In this document: positions 42,368-53,202 of the stretch, piece by piece | Layout of the letters: each line of letters starts with the position of its first letter | Numbering within the stretch: the stretch's first letter is position 1 | Assembly: GCA_037178625.1 (NCBI GenBank) | Contig: CM074127.1 | Location: 4,216,001-4,280,000, forward strand | From: Skeletonema tropicum | Taxonomy: Eukaryota > Bacillariophyta > Thalassiosirophyceae > Thalassiosirales > Thalassiosiraceae | Length of the DNA stretch: 64,000 nucleotides | Direction of reading: 5' to 3' | Program-made: the position numbers and the translations under genes | The notes under the pieces: generated by a model | Databases searched by the model: none | Told to the model about the DNA's origin: nothing | The model's input: the letters and a program-made list of their open reading frames with translations, nothing else

Positions 42368-44621
42368 TTATTTTTGTCCGTATTTTGGCAAGTAAGACAG
42401 TCCTCCTATGCCTGGATTCATTACATTCAAAGGATCCATAGTCATCCAACGTTTTTGCGTGTCTTGTGGTGCGTGATACTCGGTTCCGTGGCCGTGCTCT
42501 GCCGGCAATTTCCCACCAATTTGATCAACTGCGTGCTTGAATGCCAAATGCTCCTTGTGTGTGTCCACCCCTAGGGCGTAGGCAATATCTTCATGAATTA
42601 CGTTGCAACCAAAGTGGGAATAACGCATACGTTTCACAGGTTTTATTGCAGAGTCAACCAGCGGTGGAACTTGTTCGTAGTTCTTCGGAAGACCATAATC
42701 TACACTAATTCCTTGTAAATCCTCACCAATCACGTACGTCTAACAATTGTTGGGGGTTGATGAGTTGATGATTCCGATCATAGTAAAACGATAGTAAAAC
42801 ACAAAATACAATGAAACTTACCTTGAAAGCAAGTGCAGCAACAAACCTAAAAGCATTGAGTGCAGTGACATCGGAAGGCGAATCAGCCTCCACAAATGTT
42901 ATCATTTTTCCTCCCTCTGAAAGCTTGTTTGCCAGCGCTTTGTCGTTGTACTTTTTGATGAAGGCATCCATTCGCTCCATAAATCGATCAAGGGTTCCAT
43001 CTCCAAATTCCCCCACAGCCACCATGCAGTTATGGTCATATTCTCGCCCCTTGTCAAGGAACTTGGATGGGATTGCCTCGGGCACCCAGTTATTGAATGT
43101 ATGTAAGAACTTATCACAAAAAAGGGGGGCCCATGAGAATGGTAATTCTCCGATGGCAGTCTTCACATTCCACAGGTAACCCATGATATCTCCCGTCCCC
43201 AGATAGCGAATTAAGTATGTCGCAATCCGACCAGATCTATCAATGATGTCAACACTATCCCTATCCAAATACTCGCAACTTATTGGCAAGTCGGCTGGGT
43301 TGTCCAAACATACTTCTCGACGGAATGCAGCAGTTGTCTCCATGTCGGGAAAGGACACCCAAAACATTCGCTTCTTCGAAGGAGCTTGGAAAGTATCATG
43401 AACTGTGGCCAGAATGAGTACTTTTCCCTCGGATCGATTACAGTCCTCTCCAGTTGTATCAGAATTGTGACGACTTACATCCTTCGTGTATTGGCAGACC
43501 TTATTTTGATAGTCGGTATCACTTGCTTTGATTTGCAGCCCAGATTTGGAGGATTTTGCCATGGTTCTTCTAAATCCTTGTCTCACGTCAGTGGCGTAAA
43601 TATCTAACTTTTGCACAGGATCTTCCCCAGAATGATCTTGGAAATCAGAATCCTGCAGCCCTTCGATGCCAAGAGTGTTGACCACTTCCACTACATTTTC
43701 ACCCCATTTATTTCTTGATACCTTGCAATACAATGCCCGATCTGTCCTCGCTGGTCCTTTCCTCAAGAGTGTGCCACCAGATCCGAATGCCACTCCCGCA
43801 GCTGTGGTTGGATTCAAAAATGTACTGCCAAGGATGGAGTGAGATTCTCGGTCAGGAAACCAATTGCTGATGGACGAAGCCAGTGTAGAAATCCCTACAC
43901 CTGCAAGGCAGACAACTCGTTTCCCATCATCAATTGGAAAGTGAGCATCGAGACGCTTCATTGAAAGAACCACAGATGGGCGTGTATCTTCTGTATTATT
44001 TCTTGGAACAGAGCCCCCCGTCAACCCTGTGTTGCTCCCCTGTGGTACCACAATGCATCCTGCATCGACAATTGCCTGCAAACACTGTATGGCCTGTTGT
44101 AGCGTCCCAGGCTGCACAATACACAAAGCTTTACCGTGACCAAGTCTTGCACCCTTCAGAAACTTTCCAGTGGAGGATGACTCATTCAAACCATCGTGGA
44201 CATGGCCTTTGCCGACAATCTTTTGCAGCTTTGCAGAAAGTTGAGTTTGTGCCTCTGTAAATTTTGTTTCTTCTACTTTTTTGCTTTCATCTTCATCACA
44301 AGAACAACATCCTCGCTCACCCTTTGGCAATGCCCGATCTTTTTGTATTTCTGTAATTTGATCCGAATGAATCGAACCGACACAATATCCAGTTAGGAGA
44401 GATGCCCCCACAAGTGCTGCGGCAGTTGGAAGTTGGATTGAAAAATGAGAATTATTTGCATTTTGATTCACAGCAGATGATGCAGTGGCGGCGGCGGCAG
44501 CAGTGGAGGAGGAGGAACGCAGGGTGGTGAGCGGCCGCCCAAATGATGATGATGTGGAGGATAAAGGTCGGATTGCCCGTCGGCCCGAGGGGCGGGCTGC
44601 AATTGGCAACAACGTGAGCAT
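42368..44621 (-). CDS. FAD-dependent D-lactate dehydrogenase, bacterial Dld type
   Basis: The exons are 44621-42822 and 42739-42368, joined in phase 0, giving 723 residues. It oxidises D-lactate to pyruvate and passes electrons to quinone. A Ser/Arg-rich mitochondrial-type presequence and a hydrophobic span (TAAALVGASLLTGYCVGSI) open the protein. The FAD_binding_4 core has CIVVPQGSNTGLTGGSVPR and PTTAAGVAFGSGG. The C-terminal half (RDSVDIIDRSGRIATYLI, WNVKTAIGELPFS, CMVAVGEFGDG) is of the Lact-deh-memb kind found in E. coli Dld, not the FAD-oxidase C-domain of the usual mitochondrial LDHD. It ends with PAEHGHGTEYHAP, a catalytic-type His motif. Bacterial origin is inferred. The stop is 44 bp from the convergent gene. 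Confidence 0.9.
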
Positions 44622-45121
44622 ACTCTTATCTCTAGAGTGATCAGTGCGACGAAAAAATATCTTTTACCGTTCTTTTAACCGCGGTCGGTGCAAAGCGAGG
44701 CAAGGAGAGGTTTTCATTCACACGTCTGTACGAGCTTTCTTGTATTAGTGGCATACATATAGGTACGTAAGGGTAGATACTACCAATAAGTTGAACCGAC
44801 CCTACCCGATCGACGGGGCATCCCGAGGTAGGATGGGGGGTTGGTGTTGGTTGGTTGGGGTATGGGTTGGTGTTGGTAGGGAGAGCTTGTAATGGTTGCA
44901 AATCATGTTGGGAAATTACGGGATTAGTGGCAGCGCGACTCAGATCTACGTATAAAGCTAGCGATTCAGTCACGAGTTCCAATATTTAAATTGCAATTTT
45001 GTGCGATCTTGTGCAAAACATTGTGTTGGGCCGTCAAATACCATTTTGGTGACAAGAACTCATTAGCAGCTGTTTACATAGTCTATTGACGTCGTGTATG
45101 TCTGATAATAATGTGTATTTA
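44622..45121. other. Upstream region of D-lactate dehydrogenase with G-rich tract
   Basis: This 500-bp interval holds the D-LDH promoter. The plus strand is strongly G/T-rich at 44830-44883 (runs of six, four and three G among repeated TTGG), which could fold as a G-quadruplex. A 113-codon opposite-strand frame here is its Pro/Thr low-complexity shadow and is not called. Confidence 0.5.
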
Positions 45122-45600
45122 CTATGTATAGTGTGTTGTATTGTATATCTTAGGCGGCCAATCCTGATCCCCTTCAGCCTCGGCTTGAACGGGCTCCACG
45201 ACACCCTCTCCCTCTGCCTCCTCATCGTACTGTGAATCTCGCCAATGCGTCCGCGGTCGAGTTGGTGTGTTCAAAATCCCATCAATCTTCTTTGGATTTG
45301 TTTTGTAGTTTGATAAGTACTCCCCCTTGCCTCGGCTATCAACAGCGCACAAGAATTTGACAACAGGGGCGAGATCATCTGCCTCCATACTCTTCAGATC
45401 TCTCCCTTTCTCTTCGACGAACAGCTGGTATTGAGACCAGCTTTTTCAAATGATTCCAATTCTTTGTCTTCTGCCTCCTTCGCCTTCGCATCCTTTGCCT
45501 TCTGCCTAAATCCTCGATCTAATTCTCGTGCTTTGAGGATTTCATCCCCGTTGTACATCATGCTCCCTAACACACGGAAGAGCCCAGATGCCCTTGTCAC
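45122..45600 (-). pseudogene. Frameshifted gene remnant
   Basis: Two overlapping minus frames form one plausible protein. The first (from about 45600) reads MMYNGDEILKARELDRGFRQ, then a Lys/Ala/Glu helix ending ELESFEK. The second continues SWSQYQLFVEEKGRDLKSME, then VVKFLCAVDSRGKGEY and PTRPRTHW, to a stop at 45122. They differ by one base at a run of five A on the minus strand (45443-45447): the second frame is entered if one A is missing there. There is no in-frame ATG before MMYNGDE, and a TGA lies 15 codons upstream, so an upstream exon may be lost. No family was recognised. It sits at the edge of the repeat island; a decayed gene or a repeat-borne fragment are both possible. Confidence 0.5.
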
Positions 45601-46546
45601 GTTTCCCTCATCAACCGCATGTACTCAAAAGAAGCGTCGAATACTGGAACATCATGTTGTTGCAACATATTAGTAAAGATACACCTTTTCATCTACCACT
45701 GATGTATTCTTCGGAGTGACGATGTACGAGTATTATTGACGACGATATTCTTTATTCTTTGTAACGTAAGTGATAGGTGCGTGCCTTAGTTGATTCAATA
45801 TCTCTGCGGAAGTGGCTGCCTTGTTGTTTTCATTTTTGGATACGGTGCCGTAAATTGACCATAAATATATATGAGATATGCGGTGAGCGGAAGACGTTGC
45901 AGATCAGGGTTGTTGTGTCGGAGCGGATGAAGGCAGTGATATTGGTGAGATTGTATTAGCAGTGGTGGCAGCAGTAGATGCGGTGCTGCCGCTTCTCCTA
46001 CGCGTCTTACGTGGAGGCATGTCATTACATTCATTTTCTAAAGATGCCTCGACGCTCTGAAAGCATACTGCGTTCCAACGCCACTTCTACTTTAACCCTC
46101 TCTCTCACAGCCCTCGTTCATAATCAAGAAATCAGCACGCCCTTAGAGCCATCGCTGGGGCGAGGCTTGCTCCAAAACCAGGATGAACGCATTGAATCAC
46201 CGATACCAAACAATAATTTTGGGTGAGACGATTATTCAAATTAAAATATCAGCAATACACAAAATAACACCGTATGTCCACACACCAAACAAACGGCATA
46301 AAAGAGTGTAAGCTCTTGTCTAGGGGCTGCCACCCCATCCTGTTTACTTATGGTAACAACCGGGTGTTGATTCCGTCGGTGTCGACGGCCCAATAATGAG
46401 CAACACTATTGATAGGTCACTTTGCAGCAAAATTGCAATTTAAACTACAAAAAATAAATTTTATTAGGTTTAGAATGACCCTGAATAGCATCCTATGAAA
46501 ATCATCGACCGACCCAATTTTGTAGGAGGAACTCCCAAATGGAGTA
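45601..46546. other. Gene-poor spacer
   Basis: This stretch of about 950 bp has only short frames without recognisable features. An 82-codon plus-strand frame near 45978-46226 has no motif and no support. Nothing further is called. Confidence 0.4.
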
Positions 46547-46650
46547 GAGTGGTTTTATTTGGTTCGGAACGCTGTTTTTGTGCGCATTGCGCGCGAGTGG
46601 TGACGTCAGGTGTGACAAATTAGCGTGCGACCCGTTTGCGTTCCGAACGA

Positions 46651-46708
46651 GTTGGGCACGCAAACGGGCCGCAAACGACCTCGTTTGCGGCCCGTTTGCG
46701 TGCCCAAC
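46651..46708. repeat. 58-nt near-perfect palindrome inside the transposon
   Basis: Two 28-nt arms, 46651-46678 and 46681-46708, are exact reverse complements and are separated only by CC. The arms are built from GCAAACG/CGTTTGC units, and a further copy of that unit lies just outside at 46632-46640. It lies 104 bp inside the left terminal repeat. Confidence 0.85.
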
Positions 46709-46835
46709 ATTTCACGTAGGAATTGGTACAGATTAGATTTTCGATCGAAAGCTATGGAAAGATGAGCATGGAGGATCTTTTGTAGGAGTAATCAACTCTA
46801 GAGGCAACAGGGGAGTATCTCTGCCAAGAAGCATC

Positions 46836-47652
46836 ATGCCCAATCATGTAGGAATGAGTAATATCCAGATGAGTGCTGCGGCCGGCGCACTTGGCGGCCG
46901 CACCGGAATTGCTAGTGGCAACTCTGGTACTATGGGTTTGGCGGCCAATGTCTCTGCTACCACTGGTGCTGCTGCTGGTAGTGCGGCTGCTCGTGTTCGT
47001 GCTCAATCTCCATTCTGTGAGTACCTTTTTATGTGTGCATTTATTTCATATTATATTTAATACTCTGACAAGTGTTCTCTGTGATATTTCAGCCGATTCT
47101 GCATCAGCCTCTGGTTCATCTGTTTCACGAATGAACTCGTTTGATTCTACCTCATTGGGCAGCAGCTTCTTCTCTCCTGCTGCACACAATACCAGTGCAT
47201 CCAAAACTGGTTTTTCATCTGGTAAACAGCCCCAAAAGAAGAGAACCAAACGTAATACTGACTTCATTGATGCGCTTGATATCACTAACAGCAGTTTAGA
47301 GAATATGGTTGGTAGCTTGGAAAACATTGCCAAAGCCAATATTGCCGCGAGTGAGATCAGTACTGTTGCTACTACTCTTACGAGTGCTCTCCAGCAGCGG
47401 GATATGTTGTCTCGTCAGAACCCTCCTCCTCTTGCTCTCTTGACTATTCTTGATAATCAGATCACTACTTTGTTGAATCGCCAAGGTAATCTTGTTGGAA
47501 TGGGAGGTGGGGGAGGAGCCACCGGCGGAAATGGTGGCGGAGGAGTCACCGGCGGAAATGGTGGCGGAGGATTCCCTGGTGGAAATGGTGGGGGGGGATT
47601 CCCTGATGGAAACGGTGGGGGGGGATCCGCTGGTGGATCCCTCATTGTATAG
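46836..47652 (+). CDS. Transposon-carried Gly-rich protein
   Basis: The exons are 46836-47016 and 47093-47652 (intron 76 nt), giving 246 residues. The N-terminal half is Ala/Gly/Ser low-complexity. A basic KKRTKRNTD motif near residue 110 may be a nuclear signal or DNA contact. After it comes a helical stretch (FIDALDITNSSLENMVGSLE, then STVATTLTSALQQRDMLSR) and a tail of repeated GGNGGGG units. It looks like the second, non-catalytic gene of a DNA transposon, although no Myb/SANT domain can be seen. The start is the first ATG in frame. Lying wholly inside the inverted repeats, it should be treated as element-borne rather than a host gene. Confidence 0.55.
47507..47637 (+). repeat. Coding tandem repeat (GGNGGGG)
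   Basis: About four units of 24 bp encode GGNGGGG plus a variable dipeptide (AT, VT, FP, FP/D). Sequence drift between copies is small, suggesting recent expansion. The repeat is in frame with the element's plus-strand gene. Confidence 0.75.
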
Positions 47653-47727
47653 AGGTTACTTGTAATTTATTTTGCAGGCACGATATTCATGATCAAAAGA
47701 TAAATTTATATATAAAATGTAATTATC

Positions 47728-48427
47728 TTACAAAGGAATTGCTTCACCACTCAAATATTGTTCCAATGTAGGAGGTGTCAAATCGAATGTGTGAGTGCCA
47801 TTGAGACAGATGTAACAGTTGGTAAGGAGATACACAACACGAAGCTGCTCCACTGCGTATGGGTGTCTTTGGGCAAGCTTATGGGCATTCTTGTTATCAC
47901 ACACCTTGAAGACTGTGCTTGAAAGACCATAGTTCTTCTCAATGGTAATACGGGCCGCCTTAAAAGCGGAGTTCAGGAGTAGCAATTCGCAAATGTGTTC
48001 GCGGTCGATGTTGACGTGGTACGTCCAATTCATGTTGAGGAATATCAAATAAATGGTGATCCATCCAAAAGATACGACGTATCTGTCCGGCATAATCCTG
48101 CATAGCACGTACAATAGCATTCAGATAATGCCCTATAGCCCGCCTTAGTTGCGGTTGATTGCCTACTGCATATTGAAGTGTTTGGCCCAGAATCTGAACC
48201 CGCAGCAATGTCATTGAAAACACCTGCAGACGATTCCACACCAAATGAAGTGTCCGTCGAAAGGAGACCATCCCAGAGTGTAGATGCATCCATCTGTCAT
48301 TTTTATCAGCTTCCCGAAGTGGTCTGCGCCTTGCTGCACCTGTGGAACGACGAACAAAACGTTGTCGGGCCATGGTACCTCTTGTGTCATGTGATGTGAA
48401 AATGTTGTGAGATGTGAGTGATGACAA
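47728..48427 (-). pseudogene. Transposase-like remnant of the element
   Basis: This is a minus-strand region with overlapping frames (48427-47960 and 48120-47728) and no single complete ORF. The C-terminal frame reads AFKAARITIEKNYGLSSTVF, HPYAVEQLRVVYLLTNC and ends EQYLSGEAIPL. The R-x-x-x-E-x-x-(F/Y)-G-L pattern recalls the end of PIF/Harbinger DDE transposases (the helix around the last acidic residue), but the upstream catalytic part is not recognisable. The N-terminal frame is basic (MARQRFVRRSTGAARRR). An internal deletion derivative with a broken transposase is the simplest reading. The similarity is weak and from memory. Confidence 0.4.
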
Positions 48428-48600
48428 ACACCACAGCTTTCATCGCCTTTTTGTCGCCTTTCCATCGCCTCCTCATCGCCCCAGCGACCGGCCCGGATAA
48501 AACCACCAGAACGCAAAAAAGCAGAACCAATGATCCGGCACCCATGACGTCACCAAACGACAGATCAGCGTGCAGCGTTCCGAACCAAATAAAACCACTC

Positions 48601-51432
48601 TATGTAGTGGTGAAGGTGGCCCTAAAAGGATTTTTTGATCGGGGGTCGGCAACGGCGTCTGTAACGTAATTTACGAAATTCGGCCACTAAAACGCAATTT
48701 AGTAGGTCGGCACTAATCCCGTAATGCTAGTATTATCTCTTTATCTCAAAAAAATTGGTTCAGCGTTATTGAACACAAATGGGCCCGCCATAAAAAACAG
48801 GAAACGTACCAATTCCCATGTAACATTTGGCATCCGGCATCCAAAAATCAAATTCAGAGATAAGCACCATGGCCATCCTGGTTCTCCTACGGCCATGCAT
48901 TAACATAATATCGGTGATATGCCACCGGAGACGGTCATTATATGATCTCAACATACAGTAGCATCATATTTATTTTTGTTTGGGTCGCCAACTTCCATAT
49001 TTAAATTTATATTCAGCATGTTAATGAGTTGGTATGCTGGTCGGGCATGGGTACCAATATTCGGTGCAATGATAGAACACATAATTACGGCACTATTTCG
49101 ACATTGATTACCACCCAAACGATCATCCAAATTCTCTAGGTTCCACCCATGTTCATATTCTAGCAAAATATTAACGTTGAACTTCAAACATCGACGTATA
49201 TACAACTTGCTTCGACGTATCATTGCCTGGGAGATGGATATTACGAAGTTGATCCAGAATGTCAACTGAGCACGTAGAATTATTGCACAGATCGATAGTA
49301 TTCATTGTTTGATATCATTGTTCAGTAGTCGACACGCAAATAACGATAAAATTGCATCCCCTATCACAAAGAACAACACATATCATCTCTCTCAGGTATG
49401 GGCGGAATGCGCAACGTCGTGCCATCACGTTTACCTCCAAACCACCCAACATTTGCTCATCAATTGGAATCGTATTATTGGTAGTGCTTGATTCATCATC
49501 AACAGTGACTGTGACCATCTCCACCATTTCGTTGCCCTCCCTCTCTATTTGCATTCCACCATCTGTCAACATGGGTGAATTGTAGTCATTATTTTTGGTG
49601 ATACGAGGTGCATATTTCGGCTTCTTTGACAATAGCGAGCTTTCACAGTCACTAGGAGATTCAATAGAACTTATGGATGCTGGAGGATTAACATTAATGG
49701 CGGTGGTGATACCAAATGGCTCACTGCCAGGCTCGGCAGAATGGGTGTATTGATGAAGAAAATCACGTGGCAGCGGTGGCGGCCCCGAAGGCATTAAAAG
49801 TGCAATAGGGCTAAATCCAGCCGCCGGCTCCGTTGATTAAGACCTATCGCCATTAGTCTGCGTCGGTTAAGGAGACATCGGCAGTGCCTCGCCGGCAGTA
49901 GAGGGGTGGTGTATCACCATGGTCGTTGTGTTGTTTTTGTGATGTGTGCTACGTGACAAAAACCAAATGTACGTGGGAATTAGTACGGGCGGGCTGATTT
50001 GAAGGCTTTCAAAATTGGTTCAGATCTACAATTTTTTTGGCTAAATGCCCCTAAATGACGAAAAATGGCCCTACTATGCGACCGTCGTAGACTAGATTCT
50101 CGTGCAAATAACCATACAAACCCTAGTATGATATGAAAGCTTAGCTTCTGATCTTTCTCATGATGTGTCTAACTCCGTCTAGAGAAGCCGTTTTGTCGGA
50201 GAAATAGGCCCTAGAATGTGGGTATGTCGCATTTTGGCGAATTGGTTCACACAGTTTGAACCAATTTAGATAAAGAGATGGGAGAAGAGTAACTCAAGGT
50301 ATCTATTCTATGTAAAAAGTAGCTTTACTTATGTACAATTTGAGGTTACGTAAGAGTATCAAATTTTGGGGGCGTGCCCTCCGAGGGCATGCCCGAAGCT
50401 TATGGACGAAAAGGGAAAACAGAAAAACGAAGTTAGGTGGGATTAAGCAACATTTTGGACTGGTGTGCACGAAGCGAACGCAATAAGCGACATTTCAATC
50501 GCTCACTCGAACTCTGGTACAAAATACAGCTAGCAGCTAGCTCTAGCATTACAACTAGAGAGAGCTAAAGCTAGAGGATGCATATCTCGACGAAAATACG
50601 ACAAAATCAGCCATTTTTACCGACACCCACCGAACAAAAACACCCCCTCCATGGTGATTATTCGGCGTACCCTAGTACCTTAGGAAGTGCTTGTGACCAG
50701 GGTTTGACTGCCCTTTTTGTCTTCAGAAACACCGTAGCAAGCGATTTCGGTCACTCGAACCCTGGTCAGGAGCGATATTGAGAGAGCTAGAGCGCATTTT
50801 CAGCACACAGGTGACGACACCGAATTTCTGCAGTATGTCGGTCCTTAAAAGGGTTTTGGAGTGTGTCTACAGCAATGATACTTGGCTGATCTATACAATA
50901 TAATTATTCGAAGATACCGACCGAGTATCATTGGCACAGCCACACCCAAAGTCTCTCGATGCACTGCCTTGCGGTCAAAATTCGACGCATCATCACAATA
51001 TTATTTGACCCCCGCTGGTCGGCTCAGACCCGAAGCTAGAGCCTCTAGAGCATTTCACTAATAAAAAAATTGGCGGGAAGGCGCTCCGGCCAAGGGTAAA
51101 TAAATGCTCCGGCCCTTTACTTATACTGTACTATTGAGTTCAGCTTGCAAGTTTTTTTTAATATCAGGCTGATGGTGGCAAGTAAGATATCAATAAGATC
51201 CTAATGGCCAAGGGATGAAGATTACCACTGCAACCTTCCTTCTAGTTACTGTGTTGTTGAGGGTCGTAGGAAGCCATTTTTCACCATGGTCTGGGTCCAT
51301 TTGTGATGGTTGATGGCAAGTGAGTACCGCATGTACATAGGAACTAGTATAACAGAAACCGGTATTGGTTTTTTATCGGAAGCCACACTCGATTGACACA
51401 ACTTCAAGTTGGAGCAATTTGGAGGAGGTTGC
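48601..51432. other. Gene-poor, repeat-derived spacer
   Basis: No gene is called in this stretch of about 2.8 kb. The inverted motif ATCTCTTTATCT at 48735-48746 and 50268-50279, each followed inwards by AATTGGTTCA, could be the ends of a decayed 1.5-kb element. It contains minus-strand frames (49794-49315, 49265-48948, 48954-48766) without recognised domains. Near 50500-50580 the sequence is rich in CTAGC/GCTAG units. Positions 51086-51117 hold a CCGGCC hairpin-like repeat. Confidence 0.5.
51086..51117. repeat. Dispersed repeat, left copy (second at 55798-55830)
   Basis: CCGGCC-AAGGGTAAA-A-CCGGCCCTT recurs in the same orientation at 55798-55830 with small differences; similarity extends a little further right (ACTG). 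The unit is itself an imperfect hairpin (CCGGCC ... GGCCGG). The two copies bracket 4.7 kb of the repeat island. Confidence 0.6.
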
Positions 51433-53060
51433 TTAAGGTGGAACAGAACTAACTTTTTGCCTAGTAAAAGTAGCTGTTTATCTAGTGTCGATGGCTCCGT
51501 AGACCTACAATAGGAATTAATATATCCCCATGCGAAAACAAATTCGGCCAAATCAAGTCACGCATCAACCTTTTTGCCCACGGGCAGGAAAAGTGGCCGT
51601 TTGCTTCTTCACACTTTCTCTGACATTCACCAACCACAAACGGCCAAAGACACAACCACCATGATGCCATTGTGGACTGCCTATTAGCACAAAATCGCCT
51701 TTCTACCAAGCGACAATAATGAGATATTTGCTAGACAAGCCTATTTGTAGATCGGCTGCAACAAAATTGTCGCTTGGTACGACTTACTGTAGGAGAGAAT
51801 AGCCATGCCCACAACGTAACGGAAATTGGTCGATGCAACTGATGTTGTCGACTAATGCCTCGGATAATCATCGTTATCACCATTTACGATGCCACCACGA
51901 CGCACCTACCAGCGTTATATGTCCATAGGGAAGCGACAGTGTCTTGGTAGCCGCTCGATCGCCCGATTTTGTCGGAATGAAAGGCGGTAACTCTGTGTCG
52001 ACATATTTTTCATTTTTTTTTTATCCGCACTGCTGTGCAATAAGAAGATACAATAAACCACTGAAGAAGGCAACCAACCCGCTCCCTCGACTCTAATATG
52101 GTTATAGACGACGGCTTAGCACTCTGGAGCGGTAGATAAGGTCGACACGACGTCGCCTACACGTTACAGAAAATATATAAAAATTCGTTTCCGTCGAACA
52201 CAACAATCAACTGACAATTAATACAAACGGCGTAGATATCGATCAAAGAAACATCAATACATCATTATCATGATAGTATGCATCTGTGGGAATAATATTA
52301 CTAATGTATGTTGAGAGAAACATCATATTTATCAAGTATTACATTTATAATAATTTTCATAAAATAATAACAAATAATAACATAGTTTATCTGATATTAA
52401 ACTCTAACATGATGAATCACCAACACAAAGAAGTCTTATATTGCAATTATATGATCGTAGGACTCATGGATAACCACTCATTTGCAGATGGTGGCTCTTC
52501 ATAAGGTAGATTATTGTATACACTCTGGGAAGGAAAATAGATTGTTTCTCACCAATAGAATTTGCTTGATCATGTATTAGGTGATGTTTATGAACAGCCC
52601 AAGTATCAAAAGACGTCCCCCATATATCATTTATCGATTTGATGCGAGGAAACCCTCTCCTTATATGTATATCATCACGTTAACGTCCGTGGGAGGGATG
52701 AAAGGAGGTAAAAGTTGTGGATTTTATGCCATTTATGGCGACGTTATTTTCTTCATTTTCGATACATCAACTGAGTTTTGCCGACGTTGTCGCTTAGATT
52801 ATGATGTATACGATCGGATAAGCCTAGTATCATAGGTGTATTTATTAGTTGTGCATAACTGTGGCCCTAGGAGTAGATGACATCATGGTGAGGGTGTACA
52901 TAATATATAAAAGATGATATTATTTGGAGGGTGGGTTTGAGTGGTAAGTGGTACCGATTAGCGAATTTCAGGCTACGATAGGAATCGTCCCTCTACGTAC
53001 GGCCAAAAAAGCGATTGTACGTTAGGAATAGTACTTGAAGTTAGTTCTGTTCCACCTTAA
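51433..53060. mobile_element. Candidate transposon with inverted ends abutting TTAA
   Basis: Positions 51433-51454 and 53039-53060 are perfect 22-bp inverted repeats starting TTAAGGTGGAACAG. If the outer TTAA is the target duplication, the ends are 18-bp inverted repeats starting GGTGG, a piggyBac-like arrangement. TTAA is palindromic, so the duplication cannot be proved. The 1.6-kb body is AT-rich with no recognisable transposase and would be non-autonomous. Confidence 0.6.
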
Positions 53061-53066
53061 TTGTGC

Positions 53067-53202
53067 GTGCGACGCTTAGCACTTTTGCTACCCACATAAA
53101 CACAAACGGCGGGCAGATCAAAACACAGAGGAAGAACTGACGCGCGTTTTAAAAAAATAACGGAGGCCAAACTCCCACGAGAAAAAAAGTTAAGCGTCGC
53201 AC
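53067..53202. mobile_element. Small MITE-like inverted repeat unit, 136 bp
   Basis: GTGCGACGCTTA at 53067-53078 and its exact complement at 53191-53202 enclose 112 bp without coding potential. Similarity continues inwards weakly (TTTT). It begins 6 bp right of the TTAA-flanked element. No target duplication was seen. Confidence 0.45.

Larger units (their letters stand above)
46547..48600. mobile_element. DNA transposon with 28-bp perfect terminal inverted repeats, TA flanked
   Basis: Positions 46547-46574 and 48573-48600 are perfect inverted repeats beginning GAGTGGTTTTATTTGG. TA lies directly outside both ends (46545-46546 and 48601-48602). A subterminal GGTGACGTCA occurs about 50 bp inside each end (46599-46608, and inverted at 48545-48554). 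The body carries a plus-strand spliced Gly-rich ORF and a convergent minus-strand remnant. Two convergent genes between inverted ends resemble the two-gene layout of PIF/Harbinger elements, but the flanking dinucleotide is mariner-like, so the superfamily is left open. Confidence 0.8.

Noticed and set aside
44641..44982. 113-codon minus-strand ORF rich in Pro/Thr/Asn
   Set aside because: It is the complement of a GT-rich tract with no domain and occupies the D-LDH promoter.
47457..47645. Pro-rich minus-strand ORF
   Set aside because: Complement of the Gly-rich tandem repeat in the transposon gene.
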